Source: Rhodanobacteraceae bacterium (lineage in GTDB: Bacteria; Pseudomonadota; Gammaproteobacteria; Xanthomonadales; Rhodanobacteraceae). Taken from it: DNA of 64,000 nt. The stretch lies in NCBI GenBank assembly GCA_027019085.1, contig JALUXG010000008.1, positions 33,759-97,758 on the forward strand, in the 5' to 3' direction. This document shows, piece after piece, positions 9,879 to 20,176 of this stretch. The notes beneath the pieces were generated by a model, which was not told the origin of the DNA, searched no databases, and worked only from the letters and a program-made list of their open reading frames with translations. The translations under genes were made by a program, and so were the position numbers. Position 1 is the stretch's first letter. Each line of letters begins with the position of its first letter.

Positions 9879-10835
9879 TCAGCCGTCGAACGCAGCCGCG
9901 CGGTAACCGCCTTCCACACCCTTGCTCGCATGGGCCACGGCATCATGGGGATGCAGGCTTTCATGGTGCGACACTCGCACGGCGTAATCGAGGATGCGCT
10001 CGTCGGCATCCAGCGCAGCCTGGATACGCCTTGATGCGTCCTCGCAGAACATCAAGTTGCGACCGTTGGCAAGGGCGAATGCCTGCTCGTCCTCGCGTTT
10101 GACCGCGGTCTGCACCGGGGTACCCAGCGCATCTTCTACCTGGTCAATCAGCGATTCGATGTCGAATCCGAACGATGGCGCCATGCGCAGTCGAAGCGTG
10201 GCGGTGCTGCGTTGCGCATGCGGTGTGGCCACCATGCCTTCCTCGCTTTCCAGCCATGCCAGCACCTGTTCGCGCTCGACAGGCGCATCGGCAGGAAACT
10301 GTTCCGCGAACTGACGGCGGACCAACTGACGCGCCAGCGCGGCCGAAGCCGGACAGGTCGAGGAATAGACGACTTCGGTCGCCAGTTCGATTTCGACACG
10401 GCCCTTGTGCATCAGGGCAGTCACGGTCACTGGGTAACTGCGCCAGCCGCTGTGCTCGCTGCGCAGCGCCTTGCGCCGCACCAGGTGTTCGTAACGGATG
10501 CGCAAGCGTGCGCGATCGGAAAGATCGGCGTGCGATTCGAGAAACCCGTGCAGCAGCCTGCGCAGCATGCACGGAGCCAGCGGCTCGGCACCCAGCGCCT
10601 GCTCGACCAGCAGATACAGGCGGGACATGTGAATCCCGCGAACCTGGGGACGATACAGATTGACATGGGCATCGACGCGCGCGCTTACACGCTGCACCTC
10701 ACCCGTGGCGTCGGTCACCAGCAATGGCGCCTGGATGCCGTCCATGCCGACCCAGTCCAGCGTACCGGCATGCTGGGTACGCGCCTGACCGGCCACATCC
10801 GGCAATGAACGTGCGGTGCTGTCATCGGGTGCCAT
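9879..10835 (-). CDS. folE2: GTP cyclohydrolase FolE2
   Basis: FolE2 features: DWVGMDGIQAPLLV, VDLYRPQ-like region (VNLYRPQVRGIHMSRLY), CPASAALARQ. Confidence 0.9.
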   Translation of the reverse strand: MAPDDSTARSLPDVAGQARTQHAGTLDWVGMDGIQAPLLVTDATGEVQRVSARVDAHVNLYRPQVRGIHMSRLYLLVEQALGAEPLAPCMLRRLLHGFLESHADLSDRARLRIRYEHLVRRKALRSEHSGWRSYPVTVTALMHKGRVEIELATEVVYSSTCPASAALARQLVRRQFAEQFPADAPVEREQVLAWLESEEGMVATPHAQRSTATLRLRMAPSFGFDIESLIDQVEDALGTPVQTAVKREDEQAFALANGRNLMFCEDASRRIQAALDADERILDYAVRVSHHESLHPHDAVAHASKGVEGGYRAAAFDG

Positions 10836-10951
10836 CACGGGTTTCCTGAACAATCAGCGGGGAACGGCGGCAAGCCGCCCAAGAGACTACCTTATGCCAA
10901 ATGGGGGCGACGCGCCCGAGTGCAATGCCGTGCAGCAACGAACACTGTGTT

Positions 10952-11794
10952 TCAGTCCCGGACCTGGCGCCGGCTGGCCCGCGCGGCCGACCAGGCACGC
11001 CATGCGCTGCCCACGGTCATGCCGTTGGCGCGCGCCTGCAGCACCGCCAAGGGGTCGCGAGCGCGCAGCGCCCGATCCAGTCGCCTGGCATTTTCTCGCA
11101 ACTGCAGGTCACGGAACACGCTGAGCGGCCCCCCCTGGCCTTGCGCCTGCCGCACGAGATGGCGTATGACTTGGAGATGTTCACGCACCGCTGCACGGCG
11201 TGCGGGGCTGTCCGATTCGAGTGCATCGCGGTCCAGCCCATGCCGCGCCAGGCACGACATCGGCAGGGCCAGGCTGTCGCGATCGCGATGTTCGGCAAGC
11301 GCGATCGTGGCTTGCAGCAAGTGATCGGCCACGGCACTGCTCTGCGCACGCTCGGGCGAGGCCTGAGCGCCAAACCACCATTGTGTTTCCAGCCGCCCCA
11401 GGGCCCCGTGAAAGGCCCGGGCCCGGGACACAAGGGCGGCATGGTCCGGCGGCGTCGGCGATCCGGCCTGGGCCAGCGCAGCCTGTACTGGTGCCAGCAG
11501 GCAGGTCCGCTCGATACGTTCGGACCCGGGGCTGGCGAAGAGTGCCCGGGTAAGCGGATGCCTGCCCCCGCCCGGCGCCGCAGCGGCAAGTTCCTCCACC
11601 CACCAGTTCAGTTTCACCCGGACCACATCGGGTTCGCGAATGTCGTATGCGGCCTCGATCCATGCGTGTTCCAGTGCGGCTAGGGCGAGATGCCCACGTT
11701 GCGTGGTCCGGTCCACATAAGGCATGGCCAGCCGCTGGACCGGCCGTGCGAGAAGCCACTTTTCCAGGTAACTGTCGAGTACCTCGTCCTTCAT
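10952..11794 (-). CDS. Squalene/phytoene synthase-family protein
   Basis: Divergent SQS_PSY-like sequence (LALAALEHAWIEAAYDIREPDVVRVKLNWWVEEL); 4-nt overlap with gph. Confidence 0.72.
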   Translation of the reverse strand: MKDEVLDSYLEKWLLARPVQRLAMPYVDRTTQRGHLALAALEHAWIEAAYDIREPDVVRVKLNWWVEELAAAAPGGGRHPLTRALFASPGSERIERTCLLAPVQAALAQAGSPTPPDHAALVSRARAFHGALGRLETQWWFGAQASPERAQSSAVADHLLQATIALAEHRDRDSLALPMSCLARHGLDRDALESDSPARRAAVREHLQVIRHLVRQAQGQGGPLSVFRDLQLRENARRLDRALRARDPLAVLQARANGMTVGSAWRAWSAARASRRQVRD

Positions 11795-12468
11795 GCCTGA
11801 TTCCCGACGCCAAGCCAGGCCGCCAGGGCCGGGACCTGATCGACCACGATATCGGCGCCCCACGCATGCGGATCGCCACCATCGAGATAGCCCCAGGACA
11901 CGGCCACCGTGGACAGCCCGGCCGAGCGACCTGCCTGCACATCGCGCAGGTCATCGCCAACATACACAGCGCTGGCGGGATCCATGCCTGCGCGCGTGCA
12001 GGCCAGCCGGACCGGCGCAGGGTCGGGTTTGCGCTGTTCGAGCGTATCGCCGCAGACGATGGCCGCGGCGCGCGCTGCCAGACCCAGGCGTTCGAGGAGC
12101 GGCAGGGCCAGGAATCCGGCCTTGTTGGTGACGATGCCCCATGGCACACCTGATCGTTCCAGGGTCACGAGCAGGTCCGGGATGCCGGGAAACGGCTGCG
12201 AATCGTTGCCCATGATGTCCGCGTAGAGCACGAGGAAACGCGGCATGAGCTGCTCGATGAGCGTTGCCTCGGCCTGTGGCATGCCTGCACGCAACACGGC
12301 CCGCGCGCCTCGCGACACCACGGCACGAACCGTTTCGTAAGCCGGCCTGGGAAGCTTTCGTTCATCACACAGCCGGCACAGCGCCAGGTACAGGTCGGGC
12401 GCACTGTCGAGAAGAGTGCCATCGAGGTCGAACAGCACCCCGGACAACGGAGCCGGGCCCTGATTCAT
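11791..12468 (-). CDS. gph: Phosphoglycolate phosphatase (HAD family)
   Basis: GVLFDLDGTLLDSAPDL, GIVTNKAGFLALPLL, YVGDDLRDVQAGRSAG; overlaps ubiG. Confidence 0.9.
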   Translation of the reverse strand: MNQGPAPLSGVLFDLDGTLLDSAPDLYLALCRLCDERKLPRPAYETVRAVVSRGARAVLRAGMPQAEATLIEQLMPRFLVLYADIMGNDSQPFPGIPDLLVTLERSGVPWGIVTNKAGFLALPLLERLGLAARAAAIVCGDTLEQRKPDPAPVRLACTRAGMDPASAVYVGDDLRDVQAGRSAGLSTVAVSWGYLDGGDPHAWGADIVVDQVPALAAWLGVGNQA

Positions 12469-13169
12469 ACCGGCCTGTGCGCACAAATCACGTAATTCAC
12501 GGCCATGGAACCACCGAGACAAGCTTTTCTTGTCAATGGGTTGTACTTCAAACCTTGCGCGTCTTCGAGCTCCAGGCCTGCATCGCGCATCCATCGCGCA
12601 AGCTCGGAGGGGCGCAGGAAATTCTCGTAATGGTGGGTACCCCGAGGCAGCAGGCCAAGCAGGTATTCGGCGCCGAAAATGGCCGCAGAGAAGGCCTGAA
12701 CCGTGCGGTTGAGCGTGGACACGAACAGGCGTCCCTGCGGCTTGAGCATGACCGCAAGATCCCTGATCAGCGCTGCGGGGTCCGGCACATGCTCGATCAG
12801 TTCCATGCAGCATACGGCGTCGAAGGCGCCCGGTTCGGCGGCGGCCAGGTCGGCCGAGGACTGCACGCGGTAATCGACATCAAGCCGTGATTCGTGCAGA
12901 TGCATGCGCGCCACGTCGATCACCTGATCGCCGAGGTCGACGCCCACGACCTCGGCGCCGGCACGTGCCAGCGATTCACTGAGCAGACCACCGCCACAAC
13001 CGACATCGGCCACGCGTGCGCCCTGCAGCGCGACGCGACCTGCCACATAGGCCGTACGTACCGGATTGAGGTCGTGCAGAGGCCGCGACTCGCCATCCGG
13101 ATCCCACCAGCGCGCGGCAAGCCGCGCGAAACGATCGATTTCCTCGGCGCTGACATTGACTGCAGACAT
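12465..13169 (-). CDS. ubiG: Ubiquinone biosynthesis O-methyltransferase UbiG
   Basis: WWDPDGESRPLHDLNPVR, VADVGCGGGLLSESLARAGAEVVGVD, MELIEHVPDP. Confidence 0.94.
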   Translation of the reverse strand: MSAVNVSAEEIDRFARLAARWWDPDGESRPLHDLNPVRTAYVAGRVALQGARVADVGCGGGLLSESLARAGAEVVGVDLGDQVIDVARMHLHESRLDVDYRVQSSADLAAAEPGAFDAVCCMELIEHVPDPAALIRDLAVMLKPQGRLFVSTLNRTVQAFSAAIFGAEYLLGLLPRGTHHYENFLRPSELARWMRDAGLELEDAQGLKYNPLTRKACLGGSMAVNYVICAHRPV

Positions 13170-13247
13170 GAACGGCAATCTCGATTGGGTGGCCTGCGCA
13201 TTCTATCCGCTACTGCAGTAGCGCATTGCGCAGGGTCGGTGCCAGCG

Positions 13248-14576
13248 TCAACCGATGGCGGCAATCCGCGCGCGCCAGGCTCGCACGCGTTCCAGCAGGC
13301 CGGGCACGTCCATGTCGCACAACGTGCGTGCATCCAGCCTGCGCCGCCCGGCGATCCAAACATCGGTGACCTGATGGCGGCCTGTCGCATACACCAGTTG
13401 CGAGGTCACATCGTAGAGCGGCTGTGCTTCGAGCACGTCCAGGCGCACGGCGGCCAGGTCGGCCTGCTTGCCCGGTTCGATCGACCCGATGCGATCCTCC
13501 AGGCCCATGGCGCGAGCGCCGTTGAATGTGGCCGCACGCAGGGCCGACGCGGCATCGAAGGCATCGGCCTTGTGCGCCACGGCCTTGGCCAGCTGCGCCG
13601 CGGTACGCATTTCCCCGAACATGTCCAGGTCGTTGTTGGAGGCGCAGCCGTCCGTGCCTATGGCCAGATTCACCCCTGCGGCGCGGAACCGTTCCGCCGG
13701 ACAGAATCCGGACGCCAGCTTCAGGTTCGATTCCGGACAATACACCACCGAAACGCCGGCTTCGGCGCAGGCCTCGATTTCGGCATCGCTGACGGCGGTC
13801 ATGTGCACGGCAATCAGCCGGTCATTGACCAGGCCAAGCTTCTGCATCCTCTGAAAAGGCCGCAATCCGCTTTCACGCCGGGCATCGTCAACCTCTTTTT
13901 GCGTCTCGTGCAGGTGCAGATGCACGGGAATGTCGAGCTGGTCGGCCAACAGGCGGATGCGCTCGAAACTGTCGTCGGATACCGTGTACGGCGCGTGCGG
14001 AACGAAGGCGGTCGTCAGGAGCTTTTCGCCATGCAGGCTGTCGTGCACCGCAATCGCACGCTCGAAGTACTCATCGCGTGTTTTCGCCCAGGGACTGGGG
14101 AACTCGATCACCGGCAGGCCGACAACGGCACGAAAACCGTGACGCTTGTAGGTAGCCGCAATCACATCGGGAAAGAAGTAGTTCTCGTTGGCGCAGGTGG
14201 TGCCGCCACGCAGCATTTCGGCAATCGCCAGTTCGACCCCGTCACGGATGAACTCCGGCCCCATCACCTTGCCCTCGACCGGCCAGATGTGTTCCTCCAG
14301 CCAGGTCATCAACGGCAGGTCATCGGCCAGGCCGCGCAACAGGGTCATCGGGTTGTGCGTGTGCGCGTTGACCAGGCCGGGTATCAGCGCGTGCTCCGGA
14401 AGGCGGACCGTGTGCTCCGGCTGGAATGCGGCGCGTGCATCGGACACCGGCATCACGGCCACGATTCCACCATCACGCACGGCGACGGCATGATCGTCCA
14501 GCACCACGCCGTGGGGCTCGACCGGCACGACCCAGCGCGCCTCGATCAGCAGATCAACGCAGACGGGCGTACTCAT
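13248..14576 (-). CDS. mtaD: TRZ/ATZ-family amidohydrolase, MTA/SAH deaminase-like
   Basis: ALIPGLVNAHTHNPMTLLRG metal motif, HLHLHETQKEVDD, GTDGCASNNDLDMF. Confidence 0.85.
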   Translation of the reverse strand: MSTPVCVDLLIEARWVVPVEPHGVVLDDHAVAVRDGGIVAVMPVSDARAAFQPEHTVRLPEHALIPGLVNAHTHNPMTLLRGLADDLPLMTWLEEHIWPVEGKVMGPEFIRDGVELAIAEMLRGGTTCANENYFFPDVIAATYKRHGFRAVVGLPVIEFPSPWAKTRDEYFERAIAVHDSLHGEKLLTTAFVPHAPYTVSDDSFERIRLLADQLDIPVHLHLHETQKEVDDARRESGLRPFQRMQKLGLVNDRLIAVHMTAVSDAEIEACAEAGVSVVYCPESNLKLASGFCPAERFRAAGVNLAIGTDGCASNNDLDMFGEMRTAAQLAKAVAHKADAFDAASALRAATFNGARAMGLEDRIGSIEPGKQADLAAVRLDVLEAQPLYDVTSQLVYATGRHQVTDVWIAGRRRLDARTLCDMDVPGLLERVRAWRARIAAIG

Positions 14577-14620
14577 GCGTGTCCCGCTACGGCAACGGAT
14601 GCCATGTCGTCTTGCATGCC

Positions 14621-15187
14621 TTACTTCACCCGACCGACATATTCGCCACTGCGTGTGTCGACCTTGATCATTTCGTCCTGTCCGACAAACAGCGGGACTC
14701 GGACCACGGCACCGGTTTCCAGGGTTGCCGGCTTGCCGCCGCCACCCGATGTATCACCGCGCACGCCCGGGTCGGTCTCGACGATTTTCAATTCGACGAA
14801 ATTGGGTGGCGTCACCGACAACGGTGCACCATTCCACAACGTGACCACACACGCCTCCTCCCCCTTGAGCCATTGTGCTGCATTCCCGACCGCCGTCTTG
14901 TCGGCCTGGTGCTGCTCGAAGGTGGTCGGTTCCATGAAATGCCAGAATTCGCCATCTGTGTAGAGAAACTGCATGTCGGTGTCGACCACATCGGCACCCT
15001 CGACGGACTCGTTGGCTTTCAGCGTCTTCTCGACCACACGCCCGTTGCGCAGATTGCGAATCTTGATGCGGGTGAAAGCCTGGCCCTTTCCGGGCTTGAT
15101 GAAATCGGCATCCACGATGGCGTAGGGATCGCCATCGACCAGAATCTTCAACCCATTCTTGACATCATTCAGACCATAGCTGGCCAT
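14621..15187 (-). CDS. efp: Translation elongation factor P
   Basis: EF-P signature: [57 protein letters not shown]. Confidence 0.96.
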   Translation of the reverse strand: MASYGLNDVKNGLKILVDGDPYAIVDADFIKPGKGQAFTRIKIRNLRNGRVVEKTLKANESVEGADVVDTDMQFLYTDGEFWHFMEPTTFEQHQADKTAVGNAAQWLKGEEACVVTLWNGAPLSVTPPNFVELKIVETDPGVRGDTSGGGGKPATLETGAVVRVPLFVGQDEMIKVDTRSGEYVGRVK

Positions 15188-15277
15188 GCGGTTGCTCCGA
15201 TACGAAAAAGCCGCGCAGCGCGGCTACAATGGACGCTCTTTCGAGCGGCGTACTGTCCGCCGCCCACGGATCCCCCC

Positions 15278-16294
15278 ATGATAACCGCAAGCCCCCTGTC
15301 CGCGCAGCCTTCATCGACGACTGAGGACTGGCGCCAGCATTGGCGCGAGGCGGTGACCGATGCGCGCGAGCTCCTTTCCCTGCTCAAGCTCGAAGGCCTG
15401 GCCGCGCAGCTTCCCGAGGGTGATGCCGGATTTCCTGTTCGCGTCCCGCGCGGCTTCATTCGCCGTATGCGAACGGGCGATCCGCACGATCCGCTTTTGC
15501 TGCAGGTCCTGCCGCAACTGGCTGAAAACCGGCACGTGGAGGGCTTCCAGCATGATGCTGTTGGCGACATCCCCGCACGCGCGGCGCACGGCGTGCTGCA
15601 CAAGTACCGTGGGCGGGCGCTGCTGATCGCCAGCGGCGCGTGTGCCGTCCATTGCCGGTACTGCTTCCGGCGTCATTTTCCCTATGGCGAGGAAATCGCT
15701 GCGGCCCACGGATGGCGCGAGGCGCTGGACTACCTCCAGTCGCACCCGGACATCGACGAACTGATCCTGTCCGGGGGCGACCCGCTGGCACTTTCGACAC
15801 GCAAGCTCGACGAGCTTTCATCGCAGCTGGGGGGCGTTCCGCAACTGCGTCGCCTGCGGCTGCATACACGCCTTCCGGTCATGATCCCCGAACGCATCGA
15901 CGCCGAGCTGCTGGCCTGGCTGGACGGCATCGAGCTGCAGAAGATCGTGGTCCTGCACGCCAACCATGCCAGGGAACTGGATGCGGACGTGGCCGCGGCC
16001 TGCGCCCGCCTGCGCGCGCACGGCATCACCCTGTTGAACCAGTCGGTGCTGCTGCGACAGGTCAACGATGACGTCGGGAGCCTGTGCGCACTTTCCGAAC
16101 GGCTGTTCGAATGCGGAATCGTGCCCTACTACCTGCACCAGCTCGACCACGTGCAGGGCACGGCGCATTACGAGGTATCCGACGCACAGGCCATGGCCCT
16201 CATGGACCAGGTTCGCGCATGTCTGCCGGGATACCTGGTCCCCAGATTGGTCCGCGAAGTCCAGGACGAACCGAGCAAACGTCCACTGGGTTAG
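15278..16294 (+). CDS. epmB: EF-P lysine 2,3-aminomutase EpmB (radical SAM)
   Basis: CAVHCRYCFRRHFPY radical-SAM motif, HPDIDELILSGGDPL; divergent from efp. Confidence 0.93.
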   Translation: MITASPLSAQPSSTTEDWRQHWREAVTDARELLSLLKLEGLAAQLPEGDAGFPVRVPRGFIRRMRTGDPHDPLLLQVLPQLAENRHVEGFQHDAVGDIPARAAHGVLHKYRGRALLIASGACAVHCRYCFRRHFPYGEEIAAAHGWREALDYLQSHPDIDELILSGGDPLALSTRKLDELSSQLGGVPQLRRLRLHTRLPVMIPERIDAELLAWLDGIELQKIVVLHANHARELDADVAAACARLRAHGITLLNQSVLLRQVNDDVGSLCALSERLFECGIVPYYLHQLDHVQGTAHYEVSDAQAMALMDQVRACLPGYLVPRLVREVQDEPSKRPLG

Positions 16295-16445
16295 AGCCAG
16301 CCCATGGCAAATGCATCCATGCACCTGCGCACAACGTAGTCAATTTGACCATTGGTGGACTGGCCAAGCCGGAACGAATGGAGTACAACCGACCCTGGTG
16401 ACGCCCTGCTGCGCGCAGGCCAACGCATGGACATCTATTTCACGC

Positions 16446-18503
16446 ATGAAGCAGAACAACGTCATCCGTATCCTGTTCATCGAGGACTCGGCGGACCATG
16501 CCGAGCAGGTCATCAGCCTCCTGCGCAATCACGGCATCGCCGTGCGCCCCGCGCAAGCCACCAATGAGGCGGAACTCGAACACGCCCTGCAGGAATTGTC
16601 CCCGGACCTGGTGCTGATCAATCCGGCTGTGTGTGACCTCGACATTGCCGGCATCAGCCGTCAGATGCAGGCTACCGGCAAGGATTTCGCCCTTACCGGC
16701 ATCGTCGAGGAATTTTCCAACGACACGGTATCTGCCCTGTTTTCGGCCAAGGTCCGCAGCATTGCCCTGCGCTCGGAACCCGAACAGGTACTGATGGTGA
16801 TCCAGCGCGAATACGAGGCCCTGAGCACACGTCGCTCGGTACGTCAGCTCGAGGCTTCCTTGCGCGAATCCGAACGCCGCTGCGACGCGTTGCTGGAATC
16901 GTCCCGGGACGCCATCGCCTACGTGCATGAAGGCATGCACGTGCGGGCCAACCGTGCCTATCTGGAAATGTTCGGATATGAAAGTTTCGACGAGATCGAG
17001 GGGCTGACCCTGCTCGACATGGTCTCCAGCGACAACGCCGACGACTTCAAGGCACTGCTGAAACGCCTTTCGCGCGGCGAGAAACCGCCCAAGCGCGTCG
17101 ATCTCAATGCCGTCAGCGGCACCGGGGAAAGCTTCGAGGCCACGGCCGAGTTTGCGCAGGCCACCTTCGAGGGTGAACCGTGCCTGCAGATCATCTTCCA
17201 CCGCAAGGCCGTCAGCGCCGAGCTGGTCGAGCAATTGCAGCGCGATGGTGCGACCGGCTGGTACAACAGGTCGCGCATGCTGGAGTGGATCGAGGATGCC
17301 GTCGGTGCGGCCGCGCAGGGAACACGCAACCAGGCACTTATGCTGATCGAACCGGACAACTGGAGCTCGATCATCGAAGGCATCGGGCTGGCCAACACCG
17401 ACATGCTGATGTCCTCCCTTGCCGCGAGCATCGCCGAACAGCTCGGTGAAGACCCGGTGGCCGGCAGACTTGGCGACCACACCCTTGGGGTCCTGCTCAA
17501 GGACTTCGACGATGCCGCCGTGCTGGCGCTTGCGGACAAGTGGATCGGGACTGTCAACGACCGCATCTTCGAGGTCGATTCCAATTCAATCAGCATGACT
17601 GTCAGTGTGGGTGGCACTTTGCTGGAGGAGCGTAATGCCAACACCCGCGAGCTGCTCGAACAGGCCGGCATTGCGTTGCAGAGCGCCCAGAGCCAGGGTG
17701 GCAACCGCAGCGAGATCCACGACCCGGGTGCCAGCGACAAAGAAGAAGCCGCACGTCAGCAACACTGGCTGGACCTGGTGCACAAGGCACTCGACAGCGA
17801 TGGCTTCGCCCTCTATCAGCAGCAGATCATCAGCCTGCAGGACATCGAAGGCGAATTCACCGAGATACTGCTGCGCATGCATGGCCCCAGCGGCGAAGTG
17901 TTGCCGCGTCACTTCCTTCCGGTGGCCGAACGGGCCGAACTGATGCCGCGCATCGATCGCTGGGTGTTCGATCATGTCGTCGACATGCTGGCCGAAAGCC
18001 AGCGCGAGCAACGTACACTCACTCATTTCGTCAAGCTCACGCCGCAGTCGCTGCAGGATGAAACCTTCCTCCCGTGGCTTGTCAACCGTCTGCAGACGGC
18101 CGAAATCAGGCCGGGATCACTGGTCGTGGAAATGCCCGAAAGCAAGGTGCTTACAACCCTCAAACCCGCCCAGACCTTCGTCAATGCCTTGCGTGAGACG
18201 GGCGCCCGGTTTGCACTGGAGCAGTTCGGGTCGGGCCTCAATTCCTTCCAGATCCTGCAGCACGTCGATGCCGATTACCTGAAGATCGACCGCAGCTTCA
18301 TGAACAACCTGCCGCAGAATCCGGAAAACCGCGACAAGATCGCCGAGATCTGCAACAAGGCCAGGGAAGCGGGCAAGCTGACGGTGGCCGAGTGGGTCGA
18401 GGATGCGGCAAGCACCTCGCTGCTGTTCGCCTGCGGCGTGGATTTCGTGCAGGGCAACTTCCTGCAGGAACCGGAAAAGATCATCGCCTACGACATGGCC
18501 TGA
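16446..18503 (+). CDS. fimX: FimX-like REC-PAS-GGDEF-EAL protein with degenerate motifs
   Basis: Four-domain layout; GGDEF position reads GDHTL, EAL reads EIL, DDFGTG reads EQFGSG; FimX-like ADYLKIDRSFMNNLPQNPENRDKI. Confidence 0.8.
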   Translation: MKQNNVIRILFIEDSADHAEQVISLLRNHGIAVRPAQATNEAELEHALQELSPDLVLINPAVCDLDIAGISRQMQATGKDFALTGIVEEFSNDTVSALFSAKVRSIALRSEPEQVLMVIQREYEALSTRRSVRQLEASLRESERRCDALLESSRDAIAYVHEGMHVRANRAYLEMFGYESFDEIEGLTLLDMVSSDNADDFKALLKRLSRGEKPPKRVDLNAVSGTGESFEATAEFAQATFEGEPCLQIIFHRKAVSAELVEQLQRDGATGWYNRSRMLEWIEDAVGAAAQGTRNQALMLIEPDNWSSIIEGIGLANTDMLMSSLAASIAEQLGEDPVAGRLGDHTLGVLLKDFDDAAVLALADKWIGTVNDRIFEVDSNSISMTVSVGGTLLEERNANTRELLEQAGIALQSAQSQGGNRSEIHDPGASDKEEAARQQHWLDLVHKALDSDGFALYQQQIISLQDIEGEFTEILLRMHGPSGEVLPRHFLPVAERAELMPRIDRWVFDHVVDMLAESQREQRTLTHFVKLTPQSLQDETFLPWLVNRLQTAEIRPGSLVVEMPESKVLTTLKPAQTFVNALRETGARFALEQFGSGLNSFQILQHVDADYLKIDRSFMNNLPQNPENRDKIAEICNKAREAGKLTVAEWVEDAASTSLLFACGVDFVQGNFLQEPEKIIAYDMA

Positions 18504-18755
18504 GTTTCCGGATTACTGGCTTCCGGGCGATCAATCCACAAGCCTGACTTTGCCAATCAGACGTGTAAGCCACTGCCGGTCGAACCCGTGCCGGGAAAGA
18601 CCGACCCGGTGCTGGTCGAGGCCGCGATCAAGACCGTGCGTCAATGGCGATTCAACCCGGCGACAAATGCCGAGGGGCATCCGAGGACCGCCTGGGCCAA
18701 GGTTCCCATCCGCTTCGATCTGGGCAATTACAAAAACAAGACCAAGGAAAAATAG
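18504..18755 (+). pseudogene. TonB C-terminal-domain-like fragment without a start codon, in frame with the preceding stop
   Basis: Own translation after TGA: VSGLLASGRSIHKPDFANQTCKPLPVEPVPGKTDPVLVEAAIKTVRQWRFNPATNAEGHPRTAWAKVPIRFDLGNYKNKTKEK*. AAIKTVRQWRFNPA...VPIRF is TonB-C-like; no ATG in the segment. Confidence 0.6.
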
Positions 18756-18785
18756 CTTTACGGTCTTGCATCAACAACAGGAAAA

Positions 18786-18812
18786 GGCCGCGCAGAGTGA
18801 ACCTGCGCGGCC
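18786..18812 (-). terminator. Intrinsic terminator downstream of rplS
   Basis: Minus strand: GGCCGCGCAGGTTCACTCTGCGCGGCC followed by TTTTC. Confidence 0.8.
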
Positions 18813-18839
18813 TGTTTGCATGCTGATGCGTAGCGCGGA

Positions 18840-19298
18840 TTACGCTGCGCTGTCGCCCTCGGGCCGGGCCTCTTCCGCAACCGGCTTGGCGGCAGCTTCG
18901 GCCCTTGCTGCCTCGGCGGCGAGCTTGGCGGAGGCCTTGGAAGCTTGGGCGGCGGCGATGTCTTCCTTGATGCGGGCGGCCTTGCCTTCCAGACCACGCA
19001 GGTGATACAGCTTGGCGCCGCGCACCTTGCCCTTGCGCTTGACCTCGACCGAGTCGATCTGCGGGCTGTGGGCCTGGAACACGCGCTCCACGCCGGTGCC
19101 ATGCGACATCTTGCGCACGGTGAAGGCCGAATGCAGGCCGCGGTTGCGCTTGGCGATGACGACGCCCTCGAACGCCTGCACGCGCTCGCGGTTGCCTTCC
19201 TTCACCTTCACGTTGACCACGACGGTGTCGCCGGGGCCGAACTCCGGCAGCTTGCGGGTCATCTGCTCGGTTTCGAACTGTTCAATGATCTTGTTCAT
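18840..19298 (-). CDS. rplS: 50S ribosomal protein L19 with Ala/Glu-rich C-terminal extension
   Basis: L19 core [60 protein letters not shown]. Confidence 0.95.
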   Translation of the reverse strand: MNKIIEQFETEQMTRKLPEFGPGDTVVVNVKVKEGNRERVQAFEGVVIAKRNRGLHSAFTVRKMSHGTGVERVFQAHSPQIDSVEVKRKGKVRGAKLYHLRGLEGKAARIKEDIAAAQASKASAKLAAEAARAEAAAKPVAEEARPEGDSAA

Positions 19299-19316
19299 GG
19301 CACACCACCAGAGTTT

Positions 19317-20090
19317 TCAGTCCTGCGGCCCAGCCCCAGGTGCTTGTTGAGCCGCCAGGTATTCGCGGCGAAATTCATCCAGCAATGCGCGGGACTGATC
19401 GTCCAGCGCGCATTGCGCCAGCAGGTCCGGCCGACGCAGCCAGGTCCGCCCCAGTGACTGCTTGCGGCGCCAGCGGCGTATGGCCGCATGGTCTCCGCCC
19501 AGCAGCACCGGCGGTACCACCCCCCATGCGTCCCTTTCCGGACGCGTGTAATGAGGGCAGTCCAGCAGGCCGTCCGAGAACGAGTCCTGCTGCGCCGACT
19601 GTGCATCGTTCAATGCACCGTCCTGCAACCGGCCCACGGCGTCGATCAGGACCGCCGCGGCCAGCTCGCCGCCGGACAACACGAAGTCGCCGACGGACAG
19701 TTCCTCGTCCACCTCGTGCGCCAGCAGGCGTTCGTCCACGCCCTCATAGCGCCCGCAGAGCAGGGCCAGTCGCGGCAACCGGGCCAGCGTCTGGACCTTG
19801 TCCTGCGTCAGCCGCGCTCCCTGCGGGCTGAGGTAGACCACATGCGTCGGCTCGTCCGACGCCTGCCGCAACGCGCCAAACAGCGCGCGCAACGGCTCGA
19901 TCATCATCACCATGCCCGGACCACCACCGAAGGTGCGTCCGTCCACGGTACGGTAGTTGTCGCTGGCGTAATCACGCGGGTTCCAGGTCTGCACCTGCAA
20001 CAGTCCACGTGTTTGCGCACGTCCGACTACACCGACTTCGCCACACTGCCTGACGAAATCGGGAAACAGCGTGATGACGTCGATCCGCAT
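19317..20090 (-). CDS. trmD: tRNA (guanine-N1-)-methyltransferase TrmD
   Basis: [50 protein letters not shown]. Confidence 0.95.
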   Translation of the reverse strand: MRIDVITLFPDFVRQCGEVGVVGRAQTRGLLQVQTWNPRDYASDNYRTVDGRTFGGGPGMVMMIEPLRALFGALRQASDEPTHVVYLSPQGARLTQDKVQTLARLPRLALLCGRYEGVDERLLAHEVDEELSVGDFVLSGGELAAAVLIDAVGRLQDGALNDAQSAQQDSFSDGLLDCPHYTRPERDAWGVVPPVLLGGDHAAIRRWRRKQSLGRTWLRRPDLLAQCALDDQSRALLDEFRREYLAAQQAPGAGPQD

Positions 20091-20176
20091 GTTGTCCCAC
20101 CGTCCGGCAGCCACCAGCCGCCTTGCTACCGCCAGCTCCGATCGTTCCCGACCGAAACGTTCAAAACCTCGTCGCG

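Noticed and set aside
10836-10951. Zur box upstream of folE2
   Set aside because: No palindrome resembling the Zur consensus was found in the short upstream interval.
12894-14963. 689-aa plus-strand ORF over ubiG, mtaD and efp
   Set aside because: Spans three well-supported minus-strand genes and their intergenic gaps; shadow ORF.
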